Source: Nocardioides sp.
GTDB lineage: Bacteria > Actinomycetota > Actinomycetes > Propionibacteriales > Nocardioidaceae
Reading direction: 5' to 3'
Assembly: GCF_016462705.1 (NCBI RefSeq)
Contig: NZ_JAEMSS010000015.1
Location: 1-38,659 of the forward strand
DNA length: 38,659 nucleotides
Positions 8,307 through 16,465 of the stretch are shown piece after piece. The notes beneath the pieces are model-generated. The model was not told the origin of the DNA, did no database searches, and worked only from the letters and a program-made list of their open reading frames with translations. Both the position numbers and the translations under genes were made by a program. The number at the start of each line of letters is the position of its first letter. Position 1 is the first letter of the stretch.

Positions 8307-8384
8307 ATGCGACTGCCCAGCGTCGCCGCTCGCGGCGACCTCGCCACCGTCGGTCGGCTGACCCGTCACGCCACGGGGCGATGA
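8307..8384 (+). CDS. Short upstream ORF (25 codons) overlapping the DUF2142 gene
   Basis: ATG 8307 is preceded by a strong GAGGAG (8292-8297) at 9 nt. It encodes a basic peptide of 25 residues starting MRLPSVAARGD and ending RHATGR. Its TGA overlaps the ATG of the following membrane protein as ATGA. The downstream ATG has only a poor ribosome binding site, so the short ORF probably loads ribosomes for it by coupling. The reading frame also holds a perfect hairpin (8322-8339). It might be a regulatory leader peptide; the peptide itself resembles nothing I know. Confidence 0.5.
   Translation: MRLPSVAARGDLATVGRLTRHATGR
8322..8339 (+). promoter_or_regulatory. Hairpin inside the upstream ORF
   Basis: GTCGCCG, loop CTCG, CGGCGAC: a perfect 7-bp stem within the leader ORF, 41 nt before the start of the membrane protein gene. 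A ribosome on the leader ORF would melt it. Could be chance in GC-rich DNA. Confidence 0.35.
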
Positions 8385-9859
8385 CCAGCCTCGGGGCAGC
8401 GCCCACCGCGCCGGCCGCACCCTCCACCCGGTCCGTCCCGGGCCGAACGGTCCTTCTGGTGCTGCTGGGCCTGGCCGTCGTCCAGGCGGCGTGGATCTGC
8501 GTCGTCGCGCCCTACGGAGGGGCGGACGAGATCGAGCACGCCTACCGCGCCGACGCCACCGCGCACGGCGAGTTCCTTCCTGACTACGTGGTCGGACCCG
8601 GTGGGCGCGGTGAGCTCCTGTCGGTGCGGGAGTCGCTGGTGGACGCGGCTCGGCCCGAGTGCGTGGCGCTGGCACTGGCCGCGCCGGACAAGTGCCAGCC
8701 CGTCGAGCGCCTCGACGACGGTCGCGTGCTGGTCGCCAGCTCGGCCGCCAGGTACAACCCGGTCTTCTACGCCGTCATCGGCACCGCCGCGCTGCCCTTC
8801 GAGGGCACGGCGGCGCTCTACGCGATGCGCGCGTGCACGGCCCTGATCTGCGTGCTGCTGCTCACCTGGGCCTTCCTCGTCACCGCGCGCCGGCGCTCCC
8901 GGTGGCCGACGGTGGGCCTCCTGCTGGCGATGACCCCCGTGGTGACCTACAGCGCCTCGGTCGCCGCCCCCAACGGCGTGGAGCTGTGTGCCGCGATGCT
9001 CGCGTGGTGCGCCGGCCTCGCCGCCGTGGACCGTCTGAGGAACGGGGACCAGATCGGCTCGTCCACGCTTGCCGCCCTCACCGTCGGCCTGGTGCTCGTG
9101 GGGCTGCCCCGCACGTTGGGACCGCTGTGGGTGGCCGTCATCGTCGGGGCCCTGGTCCTCCTGGCGCCGGCCGCCCAGTGGGCCGCCGCCGTCCGGAGCC
9201 GGCCGCGTCGCTGGTGGGCGTCGATCTGCCTGGTCATCGCCTCGTGCGGGGCGGGCGCTCTGTGGACCATGGTCTCCGGCGCCAACCAGCCGAAGCTGGA
9301 GGGGCTCGAGTTCGAGGGCTCCCCGTTCCCCGGGATCCTGATCCAGCCCATCGTGTGGCTCCTCCAGTCGATCGGGGTCTTCCCCCTGCGCGACGAGTTC
9401 GCCCCCTGGCCGGTCTACGCCCTCGTGCTCGCGGTGTGGGGGGCGTTGCTGTTCATCGCTCCGAGGACCGCACTCCGTCGCGAGCGGCTCGCGGTGCTCG
9501 TGCTGGTGGTGGGCCTGACCGCCCTGCCCGTCTGCCTCACCCTCCTCACGTACAGCGACCTCGGCTTCGCCTGGCAGGGGCGTTACACCTGGCCCGCTGC
9601 CTGCGGCGTGATCCTGATCCTCGCCGAGTCCTGCCGAGGTGACGGCTCGGAGACCGACCGGGTGCTGCTCCCGGCCGTGCTCGCCATGGGGGCCGTGGTC
9701 CACGTCATCTCGCAGCGATCGGTCCAGCTGGGTGAATCGACCGACGCCGCCACCGCGACCGCCGTGGGCGGACTGCTCGTCCCGATGCTCTCGGTCCTGG
9801 GCTTCGGCCTCCTCTGGCTCGGGCTCACCCGGCACCGCCGAGAACCGGCTCGACCATGA
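8381..9859 (+). CDS. DUF2142-type polytopic membrane protein
   Basis: A 492-residue integral membrane protein with about ten hydrophobic segments. After the first segment (residues about 25-45) comes a loop with PYGGADEIEHAYRADA; the acidic DE..H motif at this place is typical of DUF2142 and recalls the catalytic acidic loop of GT-C glycosyltransferases that use lipid-linked sugars (family inference). A large exported loop (about 60-125) holds two cysteines (PECVAL, PDKCQP) that could form a disulfide. Start ATG overlaps the stop of a 25-codon ORF, and its own stop overlaps the ATG of the next gene (ATGA), so the three are translationally coupled. A role in cell-envelope polysaccharide assembly is possible but unproven. 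Confidence 0.8.
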   Translation: MTSLGAAPTAPAAPSTRSVPGRTVLLVLLGLAVVQAAWICVVAPYGGADEIEHAYRADATAHGEFLPDYVVGPGGRGELLSVRESLVDAARPECVALALAAPDKCQPVERLDDGRVLVASSAARYNPVFYAVIGTAALPFEGTAALYAMRACTALICVLLLTWAFLVTARRRSRWPTVGLLLAMTPVVTYSASVAAPNGVELCAAMLAWCAGLAAVDRLRNGDQIGSSTLAALTVGLVLVGLPRTLGPLWVAVIVGALVLLAPAAQWAAAVRSRPRRWWASICLVIASCGAGALWTMVSGANQPKLEGLEFEGSPFPGILIQPIVWLLQSIGVFPLRDEFAPWPVYALVLAVWGALLFIAPRTALRRERLAVLVLVVGLTALPVCLTLLTYSDLGFAWQGRYTWPAACGVILILAESCRGDGSETDRVLLPAVLAMGAVVHVISQRSVQLGESTDAATATAVGGLLVPMLSVLGFGLLWLGLTRHRREPARP

Positions 9860-11316
9860 GCAGGGCCCGGTCGACCCTCCCGGACCTGGACGCGGCCTCC
9901 GACGGCACGCCCGAGGGCGAGGGCCGAGACCCCGTCTCGGCCGCGGTGCGCTGGATCCTCCCCTACGCCGTGCTCACCGGCGTGCTGCTGCTGATGGTCA
10001 GGCTCGCGGCGAAACCGCTCGACAACACCGACACCTACTTCCACCTGAGGTTCGGTCACGAGTTCCTGACCGGCAGCTGGGAGCTCGGCCGGCCGGGCTC
10101 GGTGACCGGCTTCGCGACGGCCGACTGGGTGCCGACGCAGTGGCTCACGCAGGTGGTGATGGCCAGGTTCGAGGACTGGTTCGGCCTTCCTGGCGTCGCG
10201 TGGCTCTCCGGCCTGCAGTTCCTCATGCTGGCCGTCACGTTCTTCGTGGTCGCCCGGCGACGGGCGGACCCCGTCATCGCGGTGCCGCTCGTCATGGTCG
10301 CTCTGTGCGCGTCCGCCGCGGGCATGTCGATGCGCCCCCAGGTGCTGAGCTACGTCCTGGTCGCCGTGACCACCTCGCTCTGGCTCCGCGCCCAGGAGAC
10401 GGGACGCCCGCCCTGGGTCCTCGTGCCGCTCACCTGGGTCTGGGCGATGTGTCACGGGATGTGGCCGGTCGGCATCGTCATCGGGGTGACCGTCGTGGTC
10501 GGCGCGTGCCTGGACCAGAGGTCGACCAGGAGCCTGCGGCAGCTTGCCGTCCCCGCCTTGTCCGCGGCCGCCGCCTGCGCGACACCGGTCGGACCCCGGC
10601 TCGTCGAGGCGGTGCTCACGGTCAGCTCACGGGGCGAGTACTTCAGCGAGTGGGGCACGCCGGTCTTCACCGAGCTGAACACCATCGCGGCCCTGGGCCT
10701 GCTGGGCGCCGCGACCGTGATCGCGATCCGGCGCGGCAGCACCTGGGTCCACATCCTGCTGATCGGGCTGGCCGCCGCGTGGACCGTCTACTCGCTGCGC
10801 ACCGTGCCGGTGGCCGCCGCGATGCTGGCGCCGGTGCTCGCCGCGAGCGCGCAGCGTCTGGTCGGACCCCGCTCCCCCACCCTGCGGGCGGAGCGCTACT
10901 GGGTGGCCGGCGCCGTGGTGGCCGCGCTGGCGCTGCTCGCGGCCCAGGTTCCCGACGCCGCCGACCGGCCACCGGCCGCACTCCGGTCGCTCGACCAGCC
11001 GCTCTCCGAGCTGCCGAGCGGCACCAGGCTGCTCACCGACACGGGCTACGGCGGCTACGTCGTGTGGCGCTTCCCGGAGCTCGAGGTGTTCAGCCACGGC
11101 TACGGCGACACCTACACCACCGCCGAGCTCGACCGGGACGCCACGGTGTCCGAGCTGCGGTCCGGATGGCTGGAGATCATCCGCGACGACGAGCTCGGCT
11201 ACGCCGTGCTGGATCCCGACTCCGAGCTCGCCTACGCGTTGCGTGAGCTCGCCGGCTGGCGGGTCGTGGAGGAGTCCTCGTCGTTGCAGCTCCTGGCCTC
11301 GTCGCCGCCGGCCTAG
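9856..11316 (+). CDS. Polytopic membrane protein, GT-C glycosyltransferase-like
   Basis: A 486-residue protein with a roughly 35-residue cytoplasmic N-terminus, about ten membrane segments and a soluble C-terminal part of about 120 residues (after AAQVPDAA). The first outer loop has [16 protein letters not shown], very like the DTDTYFHLR type motifs of oligosaccharyltransferase/GT-C proteins, followed by [12 protein letters not shown]. This suggests a lipid-linked sugar transferase, but no substrate can be named. The C-terminal part holds [19 protein letters not shown], common in this membrane-protein type. The start overlaps the DUF2142 stop (ATGA). The stop codon shares the palindrome CTAG with the stop of the convergent trpD, leaving no intergenic space. 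Confidence 0.72.
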   Translation: MSRARSTLPDLDAASDGTPEGEGRDPVSAAVRWILPYAVLTGVLLLMVRLAAKPLDNTDTYFHLRFGHEFLTGSWELGRPGSVTGFATADWVPTQWLTQVVMARFEDWFGLPGVAWLSGLQFLMLAVTFFVVARRRADPVIAVPLVMVALCASAAGMSMRPQVLSYVLVAVTTSLWLRAQETGRPPWVLVPLTWVWAMCHGMWPVGIVIGVTVVVGACLDQRSTRSLRQLAVPALSAAAACATPVGPRLVEAVLTVSSRGEYFSEWGTPVFTELNTIAALGLLGAATVIAIRRGSTWVHILLIGLAAAWTVYSLRTVPVAAAMLAPVLAASAQRLVGPRSPTLRAERYWVAGAVVAALALLAAQVPDAADRPPAALRSLDQPLSELPSGTRLLTDTGYGGYVVWRFPELEVFSHGYGDTYTTAELDRDATVSELRSGWLEIIRDDELGYAVLDPDSELAYALRELAGWRVVEESSSLQLLASSPPA

Positions 11317-12350
11317 GCCGAGGAGGCCTCGACCCAGCGCTCGAGAGTCTGCTGCGCGGCACCGCTGTCGACGGCCTCCGCCGCCCGGAGGATGCCTGCG
11401 GCGAGCTGCTCGTCGAGCGACTCCTGCGTCGCGTCGTACGCCGCCTCGTGGACGGCCAGGGCAGCACCGGCGTTGAGCAGGACCGCGTCGCGCACGGGCC
11501 CGGTCTCCCCCGCGAGCAGCCGGCGCACCACCTCGGCGTTGTGCGCCGCGTCGCCGCCCCGGAGGTCCTCGACCGTGGCCGGCGCCAGGCCGTGCGCCGC
11601 GGGGTCGATGCTCGCGGTCGTGACCTCGCGGTCCCTGACCACCCACATCGACGACGTGGTCGTGGTCGTGAGCTCGTCGAGACCGTCGTCGCCACGGAAG
11701 ACCCAGGCGTCCACGCCGCGCTGGGCGAACACGCCGGCCATCACGGGAGCCATCCGGGGGTCCGCGCAGCCGATCGCGTTGGCCTGGGGGCGAGCGGGGT
11801 TGGCCAGGGGGCCCAGGAAGTTGAACGTCGTGCCGATGCCGAGCTCCCGGCGGGGCACGGCGGTGTGCCGCATCGCCGGGTTGAACGCGGCGGCGAACAG
11901 GAAGGTGATGCCGACCTCCGTGGCCAGCGCCGCCACCCGGCCCGGCGGTAGGTCCAACCGGACACCGAGCGCCTCCAGTACGTCCGCCGAGCCGGACTGC
12001 GAGGACGCTGAGCGGTTGCCGTGCTTGACCACGCGCGCGCCCGCACCCGCGGCGACGATGGCGGCCATCGTCGAGATGTTGACCGACATCGACCGGTCGG
12101 CGCCGGTGCCGACGACGTCGAGCAGCCGACCCTCGACCGCGATGGGTGTCGCGTGCTCGGCCATGGCGTCGACCAGCCCGCCGACCTCCTCGACGGTCTC
12201 GCCCTTGGCCCGCAGGGAGACCGCGAAGCCGGCGATCTGCGCCGAGGTCGCCTCGCCGCCGAGGATCTCCCCCATCGCCCACGCCGTCTGGGCGCTCGTG
12301 AGGTCGGTGCGCGCGACGAGCGCGCCCAGGACCTCGGGCCAGGTGGACAC
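11313..12350 (-). CDS. trpD: Anthranilate phosphoribosyltransferase TrpD
   Basis: Transfers phosphoribose from PRPP to anthranilate, the second step of tryptophan synthesis. The 345 residues match the normal length. Visible are the N-terminal helical domain ([17 protein letters not shown]), the PRPP loop [36 protein letters not shown] for anthranilate binding, [12 protein letters not shown] and [15 protein letters not shown], and [12 protein letters not shown] for metal binding. Asn-Ile-Ser-Thr and His-Gly-Asn-Arg are intact. Start GTG 12350 lies 7 nt after the receiver-like gene, so trpD is the last gene of a three-gene operon and not with other trp genes. M. tuberculosis trpD (Rv2192c) is likewise beside ctaE. 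The 3' end converges on a membrane protein gene at a shared CTAG. Confidence 0.97.
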   Translation of the reverse strand: MSTWPEVLGALVARTDLTSAQTAWAMGEILGGEATSAQIAGFAVSLRAKGETVEEVGGLVDAMAEHATPIAVEGRLLDVVGTGADRSMSVNISTMAAIVAAGAGARVVKHGNRSASSQSGSADVLEALGVRLDLPPGRVAALATEVGITFLFAAAFNPAMRHTAVPRRELGIGTTFNFLGPLANPARPQANAIGCADPRMAPVMAGVFAQRGVDAWVFRGDDGLDELTTTTTSSMWVVRDREVTTASIDPAAHGLAPATVEDLRGGDAAHNAEVVRRLLAGETGPVRDAVLLNAGAALAVHEAAYDATQESLDEQLAAGILRAAEAVDSGAAQQTLERWVEASSA

Positions 12351-12357
12351 GGACTGC

Positions 12358-12777
12358 TCAGGCGGTCGCAGGGGTCCGCGGTCGCAGCAGCGCCACCGCG
12401 GTCTCGGCGAGCTCGATCGGGTCGATCGGGTGCGGCACCGCGCCGTCGGCCCGCGACCAGGTGGCCAGCCAGGCGTCCTGCGGCCGACCGGTCAGCACCA
12501 GCAGCGGCGGGCACTGGTAGATCTCGTCCTTGAGCTGCTTGGCGATGCCCATGCCGCCGGCCGGCACGGCTTCCCCGTCGAGGATGGCCAGGTCGATCCC
12601 GCCGGCGTCCATGTTCTGGATCACGACCGGCTCGGTCGCCACCTCGACGTAGGTGACCTCGGGCAGGTCCGGGTGCGGCCGCCGGCCGAGCGCGAGGATG
12701 ACCTGCTGCCGGGTGTTCACGTCGTCGCTGTAGACGAGGACCCTGAGCCGGTCCTGGTCGCGCATCTGGTCGGCCAC
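12358..12777 (-). CDS. Receiver-like single-domain protein (atypical response regulator)
   Basis: A 139-residue protein with the layout of a CheY-like receiver and no output domain: [16 protein letters not shown] (acidic pair after beta 1), [10 protein letters not shown] (candidate phospho-Asp), [12 protein letters not shown] (switch Thr). At the place of the conserved Lys the sequence reads [12 protein letters not shown], so Lys is replaced by His, and phosphorylation may be altered or absent. The proline after it is kept. It is the middle gene of a minus-strand operon with a CtaG-like protein 9 nt upstream and trpD 7 nt downstream. No histidine kinase is adjacent. The GTG start has TAGCAT 6 nt upstream, so an internal leaderless transcript is possible. 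Its role is unknown. Confidence 0.75.
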   Translation of the reverse strand: MADQMRDQDRLRVLVYSDDVNTRQQVILALGRRPHPDLPEVTYVEVATEPVVIQNMDAGGIDLAILDGEAVPAGGMGIAKQLKDEIYQCPPLLVLTGRPQDAWLATWSRADGAVPHPIDPIELAETAVALLRPRTPATA

Positions 12778-12783
12778 GCCTGG

Positions 12784-12789
12784 ATGCTA
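12784..12789 (-). promoter_or_regulatory. Candidate internal -10 before the receiver-like gene
   Basis: TAGCAT on the minus strand, 6 nt before GTG 12777 and overlapping the CtaG-like stop codon. It might give a separate leaderless transcript. Confidence 0.3.
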
Positions 12790-13674
12790 TCGCTGCGAGC
12801 TCTGCTCCCGTGCCTCGAGCCGGTCGAGCCGGCGATCCTCGCGCTCCGCCTCCCGCATCGAGGAGCGCACCCACTGCACGAACAGCACGCCGAACAGGAC
12901 CAGCCCGATCAGGTCCCCGCTGGCCCACAGGATGCCGCCGGCGAGGTGCTGGTCGTCGAGGGCGTCCGGCAGCCACGAGTAGCCCGCCCGCTCGCGCAGG
13001 GCGGTGTAGTGCGCGCCGCCGAGCAGGGTCTCCTGACCCATGATCGTGACCCCGAGGAACGCGTGGAACGGGAGCGTGAGGACCGCCAGCATCATCCGGA
13101 ACGGGTAGCCGACCCGTCCCGGGAGCGGGTCCACACCGACCAGGGGCCAGAAGAACAGGGCACCGACGGCCACGAGGTGCACGTGCATCATCTCGTGGAC
13201 GTACGCCGAGTCCAGCGATGCGGCGTACCAGCCGGAGAAGTAGAGCGCCCAGGGCGAGATGACGTAGAGGAGCAGTGTCAGCGGCGGGAAGGACAGCACC
13301 TGCGCGACCCGGGAGTGAAGGACGGCCAGCAGCCAGCGACGCGGGCCCGGCGGCAGGGTGCGCAGCGCCAGGGTGACCGGTGCCCCGAGCGCCAGGGCGA
13401 GCGGGACCAGCATCGACAGCACCATGTGCTGGACCATGTGCACGCTCAGCAGGGTGGTGTCGTACGCCGCCAGACCCGATGACGTGGCGACGTAGAAGAG
13501 GCCCATCCCGACACCCACGAACATGACCGTCCGACCCAGGGGCCAGGCGTCGCCGCGGCGGTGGAGGGCCCGCACGCCGACCAGGTAGAGACCGGCAGCC
13601 CAGACCGTGAGGACCAGGGGCACTGGGTCCAGTCCCCACTCGGTGATGACCCTGCCCAGGTCGAACGGTGGCAC
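12787..13674 (-). CDS. Cytochrome c oxidase assembly protein, caa3-type CtaG family
   Basis: A 295-residue membrane protein with about seven transmembrane segments and the histidine pattern of the caa3_CtaG family: HMVQHMVLSMLVPLALALG, ALYFSGWY, and HEMMHVHLVAVGALFFWPLVG. Members are thought to help copper delivery or assembly of cytochrome c oxidase; this is family knowledge and differs from the Cox11-type CtaG. The C-terminus is a charged tail. Start GTG 13674 (PPFDLGRVITEW) is preferred because TACTGT lies 6 nt upstream; a longer frame to 13770 would run into the divergent ctaE promoter. Divergence from ctaE-qcrCAB supports a role in oxidase biogenesis. Confidence 0.88.
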   Translation of the reverse strand: MPPFDLGRVITEWGLDPVPLVLTVWAAGLYLVGVRALHRRGDAWPLGRTVMFVGVGMGLFYVATSSGLAAYDTTLLSVHMVQHMVLSMLVPLALALGAPVTLALRTLPPGPRRWLLAVLHSRVAQVLSFPPLTLLLYVISPWALYFSGWYAASLDSAYVHEMMHVHLVAVGALFFWPLVGVDPLPGRVGYPFRMMLAVLTLPFHAFLGVTIMGQETLLGGAHYTALRERAGYSWLPDALDDQHLAGGILWASGDLIGLVLFGVLFVQWVRSSMREAEREDRRLDRLEAREQSSQR

Positions 13675-13680
13675 CCGTCC

Positions 13681-13686
13681 ACAGTA
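13681..13686 (-). promoter_or_regulatory. -10 element, leaderless start of CtaG-like gene
   Basis: TACTGT on the minus strand, 6 nt before GTG 13674. It sets the start and lies in the 73-nt divergent region shared with ctaE. Confidence 0.45.
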
Positions 13687-13735
13687 GGCCTGCGAAACAC
13701 CCGGCCCCGGGTCTGGCCCCCGGAGCAGGTCACGA

Positions 13736-13741
13736 CATAAT
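13736..13741 (+). promoter_or_regulatory. -10 element, leaderless start of ctaE
   Basis: CATAAT, then 6 nt and GTG 13748. No Shine-Dalgarno sequence. This would drive ctaE-qcrC-qcrA-qcrB. Confidence 0.5.
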
Positions 13742-13747
13742 GACCGC

Positions 13748-14389
13748 GTGGCGACAGCAGCGACGACCATTCCGGCCTCCCGTCTTCACGGGCACCACGA
13801 CCGGCCGAGCATGGTCAGCGTCGGCACGATCATCTGGCTCTCCAGCGAGCTGATGTTCTTCGCGGCCCTGTTCGCGGCCTACTTCACGATCCGTTCGGTG
13901 AGCCCGGAGCTCTGGGCGCAGAACACCGGGCTGCTCAACATCCCGTTCGCCTCGGTCAACACCACGATCCTGGTGCTGTCGTCCCTGACCTGCCAGCTCG
14001 GCGTGTTCGCGGCCGAGCGCGGTCAGGTGGGCCGCCGCGGGTCGCTGTTCGACGTGCGCGGTTGGGGCCTGCGTGAGTGGTTCATCCTCACGTACTTCAT
14101 GGGGGCGATCTTCATCGCCGGGCAGGTCACCGAGTACGTCACCCTCGTCCAGGAGGACGTGACCATCTCGAGCTCGGCCTACGGCTCGATGTTCTACCTG
14201 ACCACGGGCTTCCACGGCCTCCACGTCACCGGCGGACTGGTGGCATTCCTGCTCGTCCTGGGCCGCACCTACATCGCCCGGCGCTTCACCCACGAGCAGG
14301 CGGTCAGCGCCATCGTGGTGTCCTACTACTGGCACTTCGTCGACGTCGTCTGGATCGGGCTGTTCGCCACGATCTACCTGATCAAGTGA
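13748..14389 (+). CDS. ctaE: Cytochrome c oxidase subunit III
   Basis: Subunit III of the aa3 oxidase, 213 residues with five membrane segments, the short actinobacterial form that lacks the first two helices. Motifs: [17 protein letters not shown], the FHGLHVTGG helix and [14 protein letters not shown] near the C-terminus; all are characteristic of COX3. In the supercomplex it supports subunit I and proton uptake. The N-terminus is hydrophilic ([20 protein letters not shown]). It is the first gene of ctaE-qcrC-qcrA-qcrB, with qcrC starting 17 nt after its stop. The GTG start follows CATAAT by 6 nt, consistent with a leaderless mRNA. Other oxidase subunits (ctaC, D, F) are encoded 7 kb away on the other strand. 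Confidence 0.97.
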   Translation: MATAATTIPASRLHGHHDRPSMVSVGTIIWLSSELMFFAALFAAYFTIRSVSPELWAQNTGLLNIPFASVNTTILVLSSLTCQLGVFAAERGQVGRRGSLFDVRGWGLREWFILTYFMGAIFIAGQVTEYVTLVQEDVTISSSAYGSMFYLTTGFHGLHVTGGLVAFLLVLGRTYIARRFTHEQAVSAIVVSYYWHFVDVVWIGLFATIYLIK

Positions 14390-14406
14390 GGGAGCGGATC
14401 TCCGGC

Positions 14407-15294
14407 ATGAGGCACGTCAACGGCTGGACCAACCGCTGGGCCGGCCGTCTCTCACGGCACCGCCGCCGTCCCATCGCCGGCGCCGTCCTGCTCCTGCTCG
14501 GCCTGGTGCTGACCGGCAGCATGTACGCCGTGTTCGCGCCCGCCCAGGCGGGGTCGACCGACAGCAACGAGGAGCTCGTCCGCGAAGGACGTGCCCTCTT
14601 CCTCGTCGGCTGCTCGACCTGCCACGGCGTCAACGGCGAGGGCATCGACACCGTCAACGGCAACCAGCTCGGCCCGCCGCTGGCAGGGGTTGGCGCTGCG
14701 GCGGTCGACTTCCAGGTCGGCACCGGCCGGATGCCGATGGCCCAGCCGGGTCAGCAGAACCCGGTCAAGCCCCAGGTCTACGACCAGGACGAGATCGACG
14801 CGCTCGCCGCCTTCGTCGCCAGCCTCGCCCCCGGCCCGGCCGTGCCCGATGAGGCCGACTACTCGACGGCCGACCTCAGCGAGGAGGAGCGGGTCGAGGC
14901 GATCGCCCGAGGCGGGCTGATCTTCCGGACCAACTGCACCGCGTGCCACAACTTCGCCGGCAACGGCGGGGCGATGCCGCGCGGCGGCTACGCGCCGGAC
15001 CTGAGCCAGACCGAGGCCCGCTACATCTACGAGGCGATGCTCACCGGCCCCGGCAACATGGACAACTTCTCCGACGGCAACCTGTCGCCGGAGGAGAAGC
15101 GGGACGTCATCGCCTACCTCTACTCACTGCGTGAGCAGCCCGCCTACGGCGGGTTCACCCTCGGCGGCCTCGGCCCGGTGAGCGAAGGACTGTTCGCGTG
15201 GGTGGTCGGGATCGGCGCGATGGTGGGCTTCGCCATCTGGATCGCCGCCCACACCACGCGCTCGACGAGGCAGAAGGACGGTCAGGCAGCATGA
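14407..15294 (+). CDS. qcrC: Diheme cytochrome c subunit of the bc complex
   Basis: Membrane-anchored diheme cytochrome c1 of the actinobacterial menaquinol:cytochrome c reductase, 295 residues. It passes electrons directly to the CuA centre of the oxidase, replacing soluble cytochrome c. Seen: basic N-terminus and first membrane helix (about 22-44), heme site 1 CSTCH (Cys69-His73), heme site 2 CTACH (Cys177-His181), candidate axial Met residues in GRMPMAQ and GPGNMDNF, and a C-terminal helix (about 262-285). ATG 14407 is chosen because GAGGGAG lies about 10 nt upstream; an in-frame GTG at 14386 would overlap the ctaE stop. The stop overlaps the qcrA ATG as ATGA. Confidence 0.97.
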   Translation: MRHVNGWTNRWAGRLSRHRRRPIAGAVLLLLGLVLTGSMYAVFAPAQAGSTDSNEELVREGRALFLVGCSTCHGVNGEGIDTVNGNQLGPPLAGVGAAAVDFQVGTGRMPMAQPGQQNPVKPQVYDQDEIDALAAFVASLAPGPAVPDEADYSTADLSEEERVEAIARGGLIFRTNCTACHNFAGNGGAMPRGGYAPDLSQTEARYIYEAMLTGPGNMDNFSDGNLSPEEKRDVIAYLYSLREQPAYGGFTLGGLGPVSEGLFAWVVGIGAMVGFAIWIAAHTTRSTRQKDGQAA

Positions 15295-16454
15295 CTGGGC
15301 AGATGAGTCCCGAGCACGCGCCGGACGGCACGGGGCACCAGCCGGTGGAGATGAACGACGCCGACGGGCAGCCCATCGGCCACGGACTCCCGGCGCTCCC
15401 TCCGGACGAGCCGATCAAGAACCCGGGGCTCCCGGTGCACACCTGGCGGCCCACCGACGTCGACCCCGCGATGGAGAAGCGGGCGGAGCGACAGATCGCC
15501 GCGCTCTTCGGCCTCTCGGCCGTGTGCGGGGTGCTGTTCGTGGTCGCGTACTTCAACGTGGGCGAGAACGAGACCGTCATCGGCCTGGGCGCCCAGACCG
15601 TGGCGCTGGGTTCATCTCTCGGCGGAGCCCTGCTCCTCATCGGCATCGGGATCATCCAGTGGGCCCGCAAGCTGATGGCCGACCACGAGATCGTGGAGAT
15701 GCGTCACCCCGCCCGGTCGTCCGACGAGGACCGCGAGGCCACCCTCGCCCAGCTGTCCCAGGGCGCCGAGGAGTCCGGGATCGGCCGACGGCCGCTGGTC
15801 CGCAACTCGCTGCTCGGGGCCGTCACGGTCCTGCTGGCACCCGCCGTGGTCCTGTTCCGCGACCTCGGCCCGACCAACGCCCAGGTCACCGAGGCCGGCG
15901 ACTACCCCGGCGCCGGTCTGGAGCACACCGTGTGGGACCGCGGCGTCCGGGTCGTCCGCGACGTCGTCGGCACGCCGATCCGTCCCTCGGACCTCGAGAT
16001 CGGCGACCTCGTCAACGCCGAGCCGGAGACGATCTTCGCCGTCGACGAGGACGGTGAGCCGCTGCTGGAGGGCGTGCCGCTGCAGGTCGCCAAGTCCAAG
16101 GGCGCGGTCGTCCTCACCCGGATGGACCCCGCGGACAACACCCCCGGCGAGGGTCGTGAGGACTGGGACGTCGACGGCATCCTCTGCTACTCCAAGATCT
16201 GCACCCACGTGGGCTGCCCGATCTCGCTCAACGAGCGCAAGACCCAGCACCTGCTGTGTCCCTGCCACCAGTCGACCTTCGACCTCGCCGACTCCGCCAA
16301 GGTGATCTTCGGACCGGCGGCCCGAGCCCTCCCCCAGCTGCCGCTGATGGTGGACGAGGAGGGCTACCTGGTGGCCCAGAGCGACTTCCGTGAGCCCGTC
16401 GGCCCCAGCTACTGGGAACGTGACTCCGACGCCAGCACGACCGAGATCGAGTGA
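15291..16454 (+). CDS. qcrA: Rieske iron-sulfur subunit of the bc complex
   Basis: Rieske 2Fe-2S protein of 387 residues, the long actinobacterial form. It oxidises menaquinol at the Qo site and reduces the diheme cytochrome. An N-terminal hydrophilic region is followed by three predicted membrane helices (about 70-90, 100-124, 172-190) and the Rieske domain. Cluster ligands are in CTHVGC (Cys304, His306) and CPCHQSTF (Cys323, His326), with Cys309 and Cys325 placed for the usual disulfide. The GPAARALPQLPL loop is also typical. Start ATG 15291 overlaps the qcrC stop; qcrB follows 11 nt after the stop codon. Confidence 0.97.
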   Translation: MTGQMSPEHAPDGTGHQPVEMNDADGQPIGHGLPALPPDEPIKNPGLPVHTWRPTDVDPAMEKRAERQIAALFGLSAVCGVLFVVAYFNVGENETVIGLGAQTVALGSSLGGALLLIGIGIIQWARKLMADHEIVEMRHPARSSDEDREATLAQLSQGAEESGIGRRPLVRNSLLGAVTVLLAPAVVLFRDLGPTNAQVTEAGDYPGAGLEHTVWDRGVRVVRDVVGTPIRPSDLEIGDLVNAEPETIFAVDEDGEPLLEGVPLQVAKSKGAVVLTRMDPADNTPGEGREDWDVDGILCYSKICTHVGCPISLNERKTQHLLCPCHQSTFDLADSAKVIFGPAARALPQLPLMVDEEGYLVAQSDFREPVGPSYWERDSDASTTEIE

Positions 16455-16465
16455 CGAGGTCACGC

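Noticed and set aside
11741-13639. Minus-strand 632-codon frame across trpD, receiver-like and CtaG-like genes
   Set aside because: Alternative frame of three well-supported genes; Arg/Pro/Ala-rich without motifs.
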